DNA from: JAJZAM01 sp027391075
GTDB lineage: Bacteria > Actinomycetota > Acidimicrobiia > Acidimicrobiales > Palsa-688
Reading direction: 5' to 3'
DNA length: 64,000 bases
Assembly (NCBI GenBank): GCA_027391075.1
Contig: DAHYHI010000042.1
Coordinates: 62,001-126,000 of the forward strand
Part shown: one piece after another, positions 44,932 through 53,345 of the stretch
Position numbering within the stretch: position 1 is the stretch's first letter
Layout: each line of letters starts with the position of its first letter
Translations under genes and position numbers: made by a program
Notes under the pieces: model-generated
What the model saw: only the letters and a program-made list of their open reading frames with translations
What the model was told of the DNA's origin: nothing
Database searches by the model: none

Positions 44932-45222
44932 TTACTTCACCTTCGCCAGTACGTCCCGGCTGGTCAGGATTAGCAGGTCCTCGCCGTCGATGGTTATCTC
45001 AGTGCCACCGTACTTGGAGTAGACGACCTTGTCGCCCACCTTGATGTCCAGTGGGATCAGCTCGCCGCTGCTCTCAGCGCGACGGCCCGGGCCGACAGCC
45101 AGGACCTCGCCCTGCTGGGGCTTTTCTTTAGCGGTGTCGGGGATGACCAGACCTGAAGCGGTCCGCTCCTCGGCTTCGCTCGGGCGGACGACGATCCGGT
45201 CGTCGAGTGGCTGCAGACTCAT
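44932..45222 (-). CDS. groS: Co-chaperonin GroES (10 kDa)
   Basis: 96-residue lid of the GroEL cavity. It begins MSLQPLDDRIVVRPSEAEER, has the mobile loop TASGLVIPDTAKEKP and the KVVYSKYGGTEI strand. First gene of the groES-groEL operon, about 23 bases downstream of a perfect CIRCE operator. Confidence 0.98.
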   Translation of the reverse strand: MSLQPLDDRIVVRPSEAEERTASGLVIPDTAKEKPQQGEVLAVGPGRRAESSGELIPLDIKVGDKVVYSKYGGTEITIDGEDLLILTSRDVLAKVK

Positions 45223-45244
45223 ATCAGTGCGCCTCCATAGGTTG

Positions 45245-45271
45245 TTAGCACTCTCGGGTTACGAGTGCTAA
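45245..45271 (-). promoter_or_regulatory. CIRCE operator (HrcA binding site)
   Basis: TTAGCACTC, nine-base spacer, GAGTGCTAA: an exact match to the CIRCE consensus, just upstream of groES. It indicates repression by HrcA and heat-shock induction. hrcA itself is not in the window. Confidence 0.97.
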
Positions 45272-45322
45272 GACTAGCGGGCGCGTGGCGCTAGTTCAAC
45301 ACGCTTTCACTACTTTGATCGC

Positions 45323-46324
45323 TCAAAGGTCGAAACGGATCGCCAGATTCGGGTCCGCCGCCGCGTCCAGGGGTGTCGGGCCGTCGGTTCGTAGCCGGTA
45401 CCAGGCGGTAGCCCCGACCATCGCGGCGTTGTCCGTGCACATCGTTCGGCTCGGCAAGAAGCAGGCGCGTCCATCGTCGGCGGCGGCGGCGGCGATAGAC
45501 GAGCGCAGGGCCGAGTTGGCGGCTACGCCGCCACCGATGCAGATCGACTTTGCGTCGAGGTCGGCGGCGGCAGCCCTGGCCTTTTCGACCAGCACGTCGA
45601 CTACCGCAGCCTGAAAGCTCGCCGCGACGTCGGCGACGTCGACGCCAGGGTTCTTGCGGACGTAGTTGACGACGCTAGTCTTCAGCCCGCTGAACGAGAA
45701 GTTGTAGCCTTGGCCTCGCAGACCCCGGGGGAAGGCTATCGCCGTCGGGTCACCCGAAGTCGCCAGCTTGTCGATCACCGGACCTCCGGGGTATCCAAGA
45801 CCGAGGAAGCGCGCCACCTTGTCGAAAGCCTCTCCAGCGGCGTCGTCGATCGTCGCTCCTATCAGGCGGTAGTGGCCTTCGGAGGTCATGTGCACGATCA
45901 TGGTGTGACCACCGGAGACCAGCAGCACCACGGCAGGCAGCGCCATTTCCGGGTCTTCGAGGAAGGCGGCGTGAAGGTGGCCCTCCATGTGGTTGACTCC
46001 GACGAAAGGCACATTCCACGCGAGCGAGTATGCCTTGGCGGCGCTCACCCCGACGAGGAGAGAGCCGATAAGACCGGGGCCTAGAGTCGCGGCCACTGCG
46101 TCGAGGCCGGCCGGGGTTGTGCCAGCGCGCTCCAAAGCCTCGGCGACGACCGGTGTGAGCAGTTCGATATGGGCCCGGCCGGCGACTTCAGGGACGACCC
46201 CACCGAACCTGGCGTGCAGGTCCACCTGGCTCGACACGACGGAGCTGGCGATGTTGCGGCCGTCGAGCACCACGGCCGCAGCGGTCTCGTCACAGGAGGT
46301 TTCTATAGCGAGAATGGCCGTCAC
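45323..46324 (-). CDS. tsaD: tRNA t6A threonylcarbamoyltransferase TsaD
   Basis: Transfers threonylcarbamoyl to A37 of ANN-decoding tRNAs. The GTG at 46324 (MTAILAIETSCDETAAAVV) overlaps the rimI stop as GTGA; the longer open frame upstream is antisense-like Arg-rich sequence inside rimI. The metal-binding HMEGHLHAAFLE, LVSGGHTMIVH and GGVAANSALR motifs are present. The length of 333 residues is normal. Together with tsaB and tsaE in the same run, the full late t6A machinery is here except TsaC. Confidence 0.96.
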   Translation of the reverse strand: MTAILAIETSCDETAAAVVLDGRNIASSVVSSQVDLHARFGGVVPEVAGRAHIELLTPVVAEALERAGTTPAGLDAVAATLGPGLIGSLLVGVSAAKAYSLAWNVPFVGVNHMEGHLHAAFLEDPEMALPAVVLLVSGGHTMIVHMTSEGHYRLIGATIDDAAGEAFDKVARFLGLGYPGGPVIDKLATSGDPTAIAFPRGLRGQGYNFSFSGLKTSVVNYVRKNPGVDVADVAASFQAAVVDVLVEKARAAAADLDAKSICIGGGVAANSALRSSIAAAAADDGRACFLPSRTMCTDNAAMVGATAWYRLRTDGPTPLDAAADPNLAIRFDL

Positions 46325-46908
46325 AACGCCGCCACGCCGGTCTCGTCTACGGTCACGCCTCTTATCGCCGCTTTGATTTGCCCGATGCGGCGCAGGTAGG
46401 CGTCGGAGTCGATGTCGTGGGCCCACATGACCAGCGCGTCCTCCTGGTTCTCGGCGTAGTAGTTCTTGCGTACACCCTCGGTTTCGAAACCGAACTGGCG
46501 GTACATGGCCTGAGCCGGAGCGTTGGATAGGCGCACTTCGAGAGTCATGTTCTTGGTGGAGTGCTTTAGCGCTGCGCCGTGAAGGTTTATCAGCAGCCTC
46601 GTTGCCACCTGATGGCGTTGCCATGAGGGGTCTACGGCGATGTTGGTGACGTGACTTTCCTCGTAGCCGATCATGAGCCCTGCGTATCCGGCGACCCTAC
46701 CGGTTATCCGGGCCACCACGTAGAAGCGGTCTCGAGGCTGGCCTAGCTCGCTCAGGAACAGACCGAGCGTCCAAGGGTTCGGGTACACCTTGTGCTCGAT
46801 TTCAAGCACGCGGCGCAGGTGGCGCCGTCTCATGGGCGCCAGGTGTACCGACAGGGGGCCGTCGCCGCCTACACCAGGTTGGCGTACCGGCATCAGCGGG
46901 TTTCCCAT
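46321..46908 (-). CDS. rimI: Ribosomal protein bS18 N-alanine acetyltransferase RimI-like (GNAT)
   Basis: GNAT acetyltransferase lying between tsaB and tsaD as in many bacteria. It has VTNIAVDPSWQRHQVATRLL (acetyl-CoA pyrophosphate loop, here QRHQVA in place of QRRGIG), VRLSNAPAQAMYRQFGFE and RKNYYAENQEDALVM, the RimI C-terminal signature. It has 195 residues from ATG 46908; ATG 46893, sharing a base with the tsaB stop, is an alternative. Substrate by family: ribosomal protein bS18, possibly others. Confidence 0.92.
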   Translation of the reverse strand: MGNPLMPVRQPGVGGDGPLSVHLAPMRRRHLRRVLEIEHKVYPNPWTLGLFLSELGQPRDRFYVVARITGRVAGYAGLMIGYEESHVTNIAVDPSWQRHQVATRLLINLHGAALKHSTKNMTLEVRLSNAPAQAMYRQFGFETEGVRKNYYAENQEDALVMWAHDIDSDAYLRRIGQIKAAIRGVTVDETGVAAL

Positions 46909-47576
46909 CCGATCCGCACGTCAGGAGGGCGAAGGTAGCGGGGGAACAGAACGCTCGGGCTGACGGTCTCAAGTCGTTCGGAAAGCAGCGCCAGGACGCC
47001 GGCGTTGGGATGGTCGAAAGCTTCGGGGGCGACTTCCACTAGCCCGGCGAGAGTGGAGATCTCCTGCGTATAGCGTCGGGCGCCGTCTCCCACCGCTAGG
47101 ATCGGCCTGTTGGACGCCCTGAGCGCCTCGACGAGCGCATGCGGGGAGGCCACCGCCGGAGGTCCCGCCGAGCGCACCCCGCCCGGCACTGGTTGGTAGA
47201 TCTCCCAGAAGACCTCGCCTCTCCTCGCGTCGACGATCGCTGCCACCGGGCGAGGATCGTACCGGCAGGCGAAGGCGAGAAGCTCCAGGGAGCTCACCCC
47301 GGCCACGGGTATGTCAAGGGCCTGGCCCAGAGCTTTCGCTGTTGCAACGCCAACTCTAAGGCCGGTGAACAGACCTGGACCCACGTCAACAGCCACCTTG
47401 TCGAGCGTGGCAATCCCAACTCCGGAAATGTCGCAGGCCGCTTTGATGGCGGGGGCGAGGGTCTCCCCGTGGCGGCGCCCGGCGTTCGCAGTGAAACTAG
47501 CGAGCAGCCCGTCCGAGTTGCTCAACGCCACGCTTACCTGGGACGTGGAAGTGGATATAGACAGCGTTGCGGTCAT
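46893..47576 (-). CDS. tsaB: t6A biosynthesis protein TsaB
   Basis: ASKHA-fold partner of TsaD and TsaE. It begins MTATLSISTSTSQVSVALS and has RRHGETLAPAI, DVGPGLFTGLRVGVATAKAL and ELLAF with VDARRGEVFW, all typical. The length of 227 residues is normal. It overlaps tsaE (ATGA) and rimI. Confidence 0.95.
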   Translation of the reverse strand: MTATLSISTSTSQVSVALSNSDGLLASFTANAGRRHGETLAPAIKAACDISGVGIATLDKVAVDVGPGLFTGLRVGVATAKALGQALDIPVAGVSSLELLAFACRYDPRPVAAIVDARRGEVFWEIYQPVPGGVRSAGPPAVASPHALVEALRASNRPILAVGDGARRYTQEISTLAGLVEVAPEAFDHPNAGVLALLSERLETVSPSVLFPRYLRPPDVRIGWETR

Positions 47577-48061
47577 GTGGAACTCAGGACTTTAGCCTCC
47601 AGGTCGCCCATTCTGAGCTCCCAGGTGGGTCCGTCGGCCGTGAAGCTGACGGTCCTGGCGGTCTCGTCGCCAGCGGCGGCCAGCGAGACCGTCAGGTGGT
47701 CCCCGCCTATAGCAGCGGCCGCCCGGTCTCCCCACTCGACGACCACGACGGCTCCGTCGTCGAGGATCTCGCCGAGTCCCAGGTCGACCACCTCCGAGAG
47801 ACGCTCGAGGCGGTATACGTCCACGTGGACCAGGTCGAACCCCGAGGTAGTCGGGTATATGTTCATCAAGGTAAAAGTCGGGCTGGTCACAGCGGCGTCC
47901 ACTCCCACGGCAGCTGCGAGACCTTGCGTAAAGGTGGTCTTGCCGGCACCCAGGTCGCCTTCAAGCAGAAGGACATCCCCCGGTTGGAGCAGCCCGGCGA
48001 CGCACCTCCCCAGGCTTCGGGTGGCTTCCACGTCTTGGCACGTGGTCTGCAGCGTGCTCAC
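47573..48061 (-). CDS. tsaE: t6A biosynthesis ATPase TsaE
   Basis: Small P-loop ATPase of 162 residues. GTG 48061 overlaps the stop of the uracil-DNA glycosylase gene (GTGA). It has Walker A LEGDLGAGKTTFTQGLA, SPTFTLMNIY, and VHVDVYRLERLSEV with the Walker-B-like Asp, then VVVEWGDR. A longer upstream frame exists but lies inside the glycosylase gene. It regulates the TsaB-TsaD complex. Confidence 0.95.
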   Translation of the reverse strand: MSTLQTTCQDVEATRSLGRCVAGLLQPGDVLLLEGDLGAGKTTFTQGLAAAVGVDAAVTSPTFTLMNIYPTTSGFDLVHVDVYRLERLSEVVDLGLGEILDDGAVVVVEWGDRAAAAIGGDHLTVSLAAAGDETARTVSFTADGPTWELRMGDLEAKVLSST

Positions 48062-48678
48062 AGTGGCGATACCCCCGAGGCTGGCACCCCTTCGAGGCTG
48101 CGTCGAGCTCTGACAAAGTCTGCTCGCATAGCGGCGAGCACCTCCCCGCCACCGCGCAGCGCCGCAGCAGGGTGGAATGTCGGGACGACGACGGTGCTTC
48201 CCAGCCCCGAAGGATCCCCAGACGTGTCCTCGCCGGACGGCCACGGGTAGACTCGCCCCCGCAGCCGGGTGATGCCAAGCTCGGAGCGCAGAAGCGTCTT
48301 GGAGGCGAAGTTGCCGAGGGTGATAACGACCTTCGGGGATATCAAGGCCACCTGCGCGTCGAGGTACGGCCGGCACGCCTCGATCTCGTCGGGTTTCGGG
48401 TCGCGATTCTCCGGAGGCCGGCACTTGACGACGTTGGCGATGTAAACGGCGTCGCGTTCTAACCCTGCCTCCTCTGCGAGAAGCCTGTCCAAGAGCCGTC
48501 CGGACCGGCCGACGAAGGGACGGCCCTGAAGGTCCTCGTCGCGTCCAGGCCCCTCGCCTATCACCATGAGCGTCGCGGAAGGTGACCCCTCCCCGAAAAC
48601 TACCGTGGTCCGACCGGAAGCGAGGCGACAGTCCTGGCAAGATGATGCTCGGGCCCGCAACTCGGACAGTTCTGTCAC
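48058..48678 (-). CDS. Uracil-DNA glycosylase, family 4 (Fe-S type)
   Basis: Removes uracil from DNA. GTG 48678 gives 206 residues. The N-terminal CQDCRL is the first Cys pair of the [4Fe-4S] site, and NVVKCRPPENRDP with the later EACRPYL supplies the second pair. The catalytic region GEGPGRDEDLQGRPFVGRSG and the C-terminal FHPAAALRG motif fit family 4 and not the Ung family. The frame is open to 48990 but that upstream part is low-homology and would cross the promoter of the divergent gene. It is the first gene of the tsaEB-rimI-tsaD run. Confidence 0.93.
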   Translation of the reverse strand: MTELSELRARASSCQDCRLASGRTTVVFGEGSPSATLMVIGEGPGRDEDLQGRPFVGRSGRLLDRLLAEEAGLERDAVYIANVVKCRPPENRDPKPDEIEACRPYLDAQVALISPKVVITLGNFASKTLLRSELGITRLRGRVYPWPSGEDTSGDPSGLGSTVVVPTFHPAAALRGGGEVLAAMRADFVRARRSLEGVPASGVSPL

Positions 48679-48828
48679 GAGGTTCGATCGTAGGTGCTTG
48701 GCAGTCGGGTTACGAAACCGGACTACCCCCGTGCCGGGCGGCAGGTGCTTCGACGCCCTCTGGGGTAGCCTTATCGCTGATCGAGCATCGACCGCCCCCA
48801 GGCGGCCCGGGAAAGGGTAGATCCGACT

Positions 48829-49359
48829 ATGAGCAACCTGCCTCCTCCGCCCCCACCGCCGGGTGGTTTCCCGGGCGGCGGCTACCCGAGCGGGAACTAT
48901 CCAGGAGGCGGTTATCCCGGTGGGGACTTCTCCCCCGGCGGCTTCGACGTTTCGGGTTTCGGTTCGGAGATACTGGCTAGTTGGTGGCACCGCGCAGGAG
49001 CCTCGATAGTCGACGGCCTCCTTGTAGGCGTGCCAGTCCTGCTGTTAGTCGCCGCCGCCGGCATGAGCGGGGTTAGCGCTAACTTGCCCGAAAGCATAAT
49101 CTCCGCCGTGTACGACTTCGCTTTGATCGCATGGTGGGCTGGCCAGACCGTCGGTAACCGTGCCGTGCGGACCCGAGTCGTCGACGCGCAAACGGGCGGT
49201 CCTGTCGACCCTCGCCGCTCGGCTATTCGTGCGGGCGTCATGTGGGTCCTAACCATCACCTTCGTGGGCGGGATCTTGGACATCCTCTGGCCTCTGTGGG
49301 ATCGCCGCAAGCAGACCCTCCACGACAAGGCCGCCGGAACGCTGGTAGTACGCCGCTGA
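48829..49359 (+). CDS. RDD-family membrane protein with Pro/Gly-rich N-terminus
   Basis: 176 residues. The first 45 are Pro/Gly/Tyr-rich (PPPPPPPGGFPGGGYPSG), then comes an RDD domain: WWHRAGASIVDGLLVGVPVL with the paired Arg and Asp, a second helix (YDFALIAWWAGQTVGNRAV), TRVVDAQTGGPVDPRRSAIR and a third helix. The C-terminus LWDRRKQTLHDKAAGTLVV is classical. Function unknown; RDD proteins are sometimes transporters or regulators. ATG 48829 with a weak ribosome site; lone plus-strand gene among minus-strand operons. Confidence 0.88.
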   Translation: MSNLPPPPPPPGGFPGGGYPSGNYPGGGYPGGDFSPGGFDVSGFGSEILASWWHRAGASIVDGLLVGVPVLLLVAAAGMSGVSANLPESIISAVYDFALIAWWAGQTVGNRAVRTRVVDAQTGGPVDPRRSAIRAGVMWVLTITFVGGILDILWPLWDRRKQTLHDKAAGTLVVRR

Positions 49360-49376
49360 CGAGGCCGTGATCACGG

Positions 49377-50321
49377 CTACCGTCTAGTAGTGGAGTCTCC
49401 GTCCTCTGCGACAGCGTCCGCTATGGCTCGCTCGACCACCCAGGCCGCCAAGCCTTGGACTACCGAGAGCGGCGCTTCGACGGTTCCTGTCGCCGCGACC
49501 ACCAGCGCGTCACCGTCCGCCGCGGTATGCACCGGTTCTAGCGCTCGCGCGAAGCCGTCGTGTCCGGCTTCGGCGACCTTTCGGCAGCCGAGTTTCTCGA
49601 GGTTCGCGTTGGTCACCACCACGCCGATGGTCGTCGCCTCGACCCCTGCCCGCGCTCCTAGGGGATCCCAGACCCGCGGGCGTTGCGCTTCTGGATCGGC
49701 GCGTCCGTCTTGGCCAAGGGTCGCACCAGCGGAATCGGCGTTGCCCGGATGCTTCCTGTCGGCCGGGTCGCCGAGAGCGTTGACGACCATCAACGCGGCC
49801 ACCACCAAGTCGCCTCTTCGCACGAGGGCCGACCCGATGCCCGAAGGCCGCGCCGCGTCGGGACCGCACCATTTTCCTACGGTCGCTCCTGTGCCGGCGC
49901 CTACCCTGCCTCTGGTCGGCGCGGCCGGCCCGGTCTTGGCGTCCGCCGCCGCGGCGTAGCCCTCCTTGCGGCCCGGCCTGACCTTAGGGTCGCCGACAGA
50001 AAGGTCGTAGATGACCATGCCTACGACTATGGGAACCGGTCCGGCAGGTGTCGGCCAGCCCCGGCCGTTTCCTTCGCACCACTCGACCACCCCATCGCAA
50101 GCCGCTAGGCCGAAAGCCGACCCACCGGTCAGCACGACCGCGTCGACCCTGTCAACGGAGGCTCCGGGGTCGAGAAGCGCCCATTCGCGAGTTCCCGGGG
50201 CGCCACCGCGAACCTCCCCCGAGGCGACGGTCCCTGGCGGGAGCAGTACCACGGTGCACCCGGTCAGGGCGCGCTGATCGCTCCAGTGACCCACAGACAC
50301 CCCAGCGATCGCTGTTATCAC
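49377..50321 (-). CDS. P1-family (DmpA/S58) peptidase
   Basis: N-terminal-nucleophile hydrolase of the DmpA family, self-cleaving aminopeptidases, some of which release D-amino acids. It begins MITAIAGVSVGHWSDQRALT with GCTVVLLPPG, then VVLTGGSAFGLAACDGVVEW, GRVGAGTGATVGKW, and the putative autoprocessing segment ATTIGVVVTNANL (nucleophile T230 or T231, where DmpA has Ser). The length of 314 residues is slightly short. Its GTG start overlaps the alr stop (GTGA), tying it to alanine racemase. Confidence 0.88.
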   Translation of the reverse strand: MITAIAGVSVGHWSDQRALTGCTVVLLPPGTVASGEVRGGAPGTREWALLDPGASVDRVDAVVLTGGSAFGLAACDGVVEWCEGNGRGWPTPAGPVPIVVGMVIYDLSVGDPKVRPGRKEGYAAAADAKTGPAAPTRGRVGAGTGATVGKWCGPDAARPSGIGSALVRRGDLVVAALMVVNALGDPADRKHPGNADSAGATLGQDGRADPEAQRPRVWDPLGARAGVEATTIGVVVTNANLEKLGCRKVAEAGHDGFARALEPVHTAADGDALVVAATGTVEAPLSVVQGLAAWVVERAIADAVAEDGDSTTRR

Positions 50322-51550
50322 CTCGGTGTCACCTTGGCGCTTTGGACGCCGGCGTAGCGTCTTGGCACTCTGGCGCTGATAGCGCAGACCACCTCGTAGC
50401 AGATCGTCCCGGAAAGCCTTGCGACCTCCTCTGCGCGGATGGTCTGGTCGCCCTGGCGACCAATCAGGACCACCTCGTCGCCTACGCTCACCCGACCGTC
50501 GCGGCCGCAGTCGACCAGAAGCTGGTCCATCGTCACCGTACCTGCTATCGGGTAACGTTTGGCACCGATTAGCACGTGCGCTCCTTGGCCTGAGACGGCG
50601 CGCGGCACTCCGTCTGCGTAGCCGATCGGTACGGTGGCTATGGTCGAGTCCTCTCTGACACGGTAGCGCAGGCCGTAGGAGATCCCCTCTCCGGCCGAAA
50701 CGGTCTTCACGTAGGAAACCTTCGCTTTGAGCGATAGCGCCGGCTCGAGCCCGGGAAGGTCGGTCTCACTTGAAGTCGGGCTGAGTCCGTAGAGGGCGAT
50801 CCCGCAGCGGACCATCGAGTAGCGCGCCCGTCGATGCCATAACGTTCCAGCGGAGTTGGCGGCGTGAAGCACCGTGGGGGCCACTCCTCCTGCGCGCAGC
50901 TCCTCGACGGCAGACTCGAAACGGTCTATCTGACGGTCGGTGAAAGTGTCACTAGTCTGATCAGCAACCGCAAAGTGCGTGCAAAAACCTTCCAGCCGTA
51001 GCGCCGGGTCTTTTGCTACCAGATGACCAAGTGTCACTGCCTCTTGCGCTGTGGCGCCGACACGGCGCATACCGGTGTCCACCTTTATATGAACCCCCAA
51101 CGTGAAATCGCCCCCTACGCGTCCAGCCGCCTCGCTCGCTTCCCGCACACCAGACCGGGAGTAGAGAGTCGGAGCGAGGCCATGCTCTACGACGGCTTGC
51201 ATAGCCTCGGGCGCGGGTTCGGACAAGACCAGGATCGGTGCGCCAATCCCCGCCTCTCGCAGTTGGATCCCTTCCTCGACCAACGCGACCGCCAGCCAGC
51301 GTGCACCGCCGTCGAGTGCGGCGCGAGCAGCCTCCACGGCCCCGTGACCGTAGCCGTCAGCTTTCACCACAGCGCACAGCCACGCCGGCGCGGCGATAGC
51401 GCTCAGGACCGACGCGTTGTGACGTATCGCGTCGAGGTCTACCTCCGCCCAGACCGGCCGGAGCTCCCACCGCTCACGTCGATTGATCCCGCCCGGACCT
51501 GCAACGGCTGGGCCCGCAACGCCCGGGCATTCTACAGCCCGGCCTGTCAC
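50318..51550 (-). CDS. alr: Alanine racemase
   Basis: PLP enzyme producing D-alanine for peptidoglycan. It has PLP lysine K63 in CAVVKADGYGHGAVEAA, VHIKVDTGMRRVG, MVRCGIALYG, and GEGISYGLRYR with the catalytic Tyr region of the C-terminal barrel domain. GTG 51550 overlaps the nnr stop (GTGA), giving 410 residues. The first 28 residues are not typical of the family, so a start nearer VWAEVDLDAI is possible. Part of the glmS-acpS-nnr-alr run. Confidence 0.95.
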   Translation of the reverse strand: MTGRAVECPGVAGPAVAGPGGINRRERWELRPVWAEVDLDAIRHNASVLSAIAAPAWLCAVVKADGYGHGAVEAARAALDGGARWLAVALVEEGIQLREAGIGAPILVLSEPAPEAMQAVVEHGLAPTLYSRSGVREASEAAGRVGGDFTLGVHIKVDTGMRRVGATAQEAVTLGHLVAKDPALRLEGFCTHFAVADQTSDTFTDRQIDRFESAVEELRAGGVAPTVLHAANSAGTLWHRRARYSMVRCGIALYGLSPTSSETDLPGLEPALSLKAKVSYVKTVSAGEGISYGLRYRVREDSTIATVPIGYADGVPRAVSGQGAHVLIGAKRYPIAGTVTMDQLLVDCGRDGRVSVGDEVVLIGRQGDQTIRAEEVARLSGTICYEVVCAISARVPRRYAGVQSAKVTPR

Positions 51551-52968
51551 GGCATGCCCGGACGCCCGGACGCCTGAGAAAGCTCAGCGGCGACCAGGCC
51601 AGGCAGATCGGACGCCACGAGACCTTCCGACAGCCCACGCCTAGCGGCGGAACCGTGGACGAAAGCAGCGACGCTGGCAGCAAACCAGGCTTCCATTCCC
51701 CGCGCCAGGAATGCTGCCACTATGCCGGATAGCACGTCGCCGCTTCCGGCGGTAGCGAGGCTGGGACGGCCTTCCGCGCACAAGGCGACCCGGCCGTCCG
51801 GCGCTCCCACAACAGTCGTAGGCCCTTTCAACAGGACCACCGAGCCGCTCTTGATCGCCGCCTCACGCACGTCGGCGATTCGGTCCGCTTGGGGGGCGTG
51901 GCCGCTCAAACGGCGGTACTCCATGTCGTGAGGGGTCAGGACCAAGGGCGCTCCACGCGAGCGTGATATGTCGCCGACTACCTGCAGGGACCCTAGGGCG
52001 TTCAAGGCGTCGGCGTCGACGACCGCTGGGACGTCTGTCCGCCTGAGCAGGTCAGCGACCGGGCTCGCTGACCCTACCCCGCCGCCCCCGCCCCCGCCTG
52101 CCCCGCCCGAGGCGGCATCGCCGAGGCCCGGACCGACCACCATCGCTTTGACCCTCTTGGCGGCGGCGGCGGCCGTGGCGACCCAGCCGACGCCGTCGAG
52201 AGTGATTCGCACCTGTTCGACCACACCCGCCCCGGCAGCGAGATCAGCACCGGGCACCCCTAGGAGGGCGTACCCTGCTCCGGCGCGCATCGCCGAGTGG
52301 GAGCACAGGATAGGAGCTCCCATCATCGCCGGCGACCCGCCGATGACCATGACGGCGCTGTTCCACTTGTGAGACGAACGCGACCTCACCGGGATGCACC
52401 CCATGTCGGAGCTCTCGACCAGCCAACTGCGGGCGAAATCGGCAGAGAGACCCTCCAGACCAATTCCCGCCAAGCTGACCTCGCCACAGCGCTCCGGCCC
52501 GTCCCCCAGAAGCAGGCCTGGCTTGTACGCTGCGAAGGTGACAGTCCTTGCCGCAAGCATCGACTCACCCAAACCGGTAAAGCCCGACAGGCCTGACGGG
52601 ATGTCGACTGCCAGCACCGGAACGGTCCCCTGCCAGGGCGGCTGGTAAGGGCGGCTAAGCCCAGTGCCGTAGGCTGCGTCGACTATCAAGTCACTTCCCG
52701 CGAGCAGAGATGCGTCGGCCCGGTCGCCAGGGTCTGTCACAGCCACACGCACCCCCCAAGAGCGCAAGACTCCGGCAGCGACACGGCCGTCCGCCCCGTT
52801 GTTACCCCGGCCGGCTACGACCACCACCCGACGCCCGTAGCAGCCTCGGAGCATCCGCCGGGCTGACACCGCCACCGAGAAACCCGCCCTTCCCACGAGG
52901 ACATCTGCGGGCTCAGGTGCTTCGCTATCAACTTGGGCCATCTCCGGGGGACTCAGGACCGGCTTCAC
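51547..52968 (-). CDS. nnr: Bifunctional NAD(P)H-hydrate epimerase / ADP-dependent dehydratase
   Basis: Repairs hydrated NAD(P)H. The N-terminal epimerase (YjeF_N) has VVAGRGNNGADGRVAAGVL and DAAYGTGL. The C-terminal ribokinase-like dehydratase has DADALNALG, LTPHDMEYRRLSG, VLLKGPTTVV and ATAGSGDVLSGIVAA. GTG 52968 overlaps the acpS stop (GTGA) and gives 473 residues. A run of glycines lies in a loop around residue 300. Confidence 0.95.
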   Translation of the reverse strand: MKPVLSPPEMAQVDSEAPEPADVLVGRAGFSVAVSARRMLRGCYGRRVVVVAGRGNNGADGRVAAGVLRSWGVRVAVTDPGDRADASLLAGSDLIVDAAYGTGLSRPYQPPWQGTVPVLAVDIPSGLSGFTGLGESMLAARTVTFAAYKPGLLLGDGPERCGEVSLAGIGLEGLSADFARSWLVESSDMGCIPVRSRSSHKWNSAVMVIGGSPAMMGAPILCSHSAMRAGAGYALLGVPGADLAAGAGVVEQVRITLDGVGWVATAAAAAKRVKAMVVGPGLGDAASGGAGGGGGGGVGSASPVADLLRRTDVPAVVDADALNALGSLQVVGDISRSRGAPLVLTPHDMEYRRLSGHAPQADRIADVREAAIKSGSVVLLKGPTTVVGAPDGRVALCAEGRPSLATAGSGDVLSGIVAAFLARGMEAWFAASVAAFVHGSAARRGLSEGLVASDLPGLVAAELSQASGRPGMP

Positions 52969-53345
52969 GAGCAGGCCACCACGGTAGCTGCGGCGACGCT
53001 GTCGGTGTGGGACAGCGAAACGAGCCATCCCGCCACACCTCTCGTGACAGCGAGACGTTCGGCTCGCCCCCGAACGAGCAGTACCGGGGCGCCGCTGGGC
53101 GTCCGCTCGATGGCCACGTCAGTCCAGTCGAAAGCACCCAGACCGACCTGGAGGGCTTTCATCGTCGCTTCTTTCGCAGCGAAGCGTGCTGCCAGCGAGG
53201 GGACGGGATCGGCGAGCGTGTCGGTGTAGGCGAGCTCCTCCGCAGCGAACAGGCGCTCCAAGGCGTTCTTTCGGCGCCGAAGAAGCTCACCGAAGCGCTC
53301 GACTTCGACCAGGTCGACGCCGAGGCCTATGAGCGCGCCCTTCAC
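52965..53345 (-). CDS. acpS: Holo-[acyl-carrier-protein] synthase
   Basis: Transfers 4'-phosphopantetheine from CoA to ACP. It has the Mg-binding GVDLVEVERFGELLRRR and RFAAKEATMKAL motifs, then VSLSHTDSVAAATVV. GTG 53345 (VKGALIGLGVDLVEV) overlaps the glmS stop (GTGA) and gives 126 residues, the family length. The longer open frame upstream is inside glmS. Confidence 0.95.
   Translation of the reverse strand: MKGALIGLGVDLVEVERFGELLRRRKNALERLFAAEELAYTDTLADPVPSLAARFAAKEATMKALQVGLGAFDWTDVAIERTPSGAPVLLVRGRAERLAVTRGVAGWLVSLSHTDSVAAATVVACS

Noticed and set aside
46325..46624. N-terminal extension of tsaD
   Set aside because: The extension is Arg-rich sequence from another frame of rimI; the GTG at 46324 gives the standard N-terminus.
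48062..48640. N-terminal extension of tsaE
   Set aside because: Lies wholly inside the uracil-DNA glycosylase gene in another frame; the GTGA overlap marks the true start.
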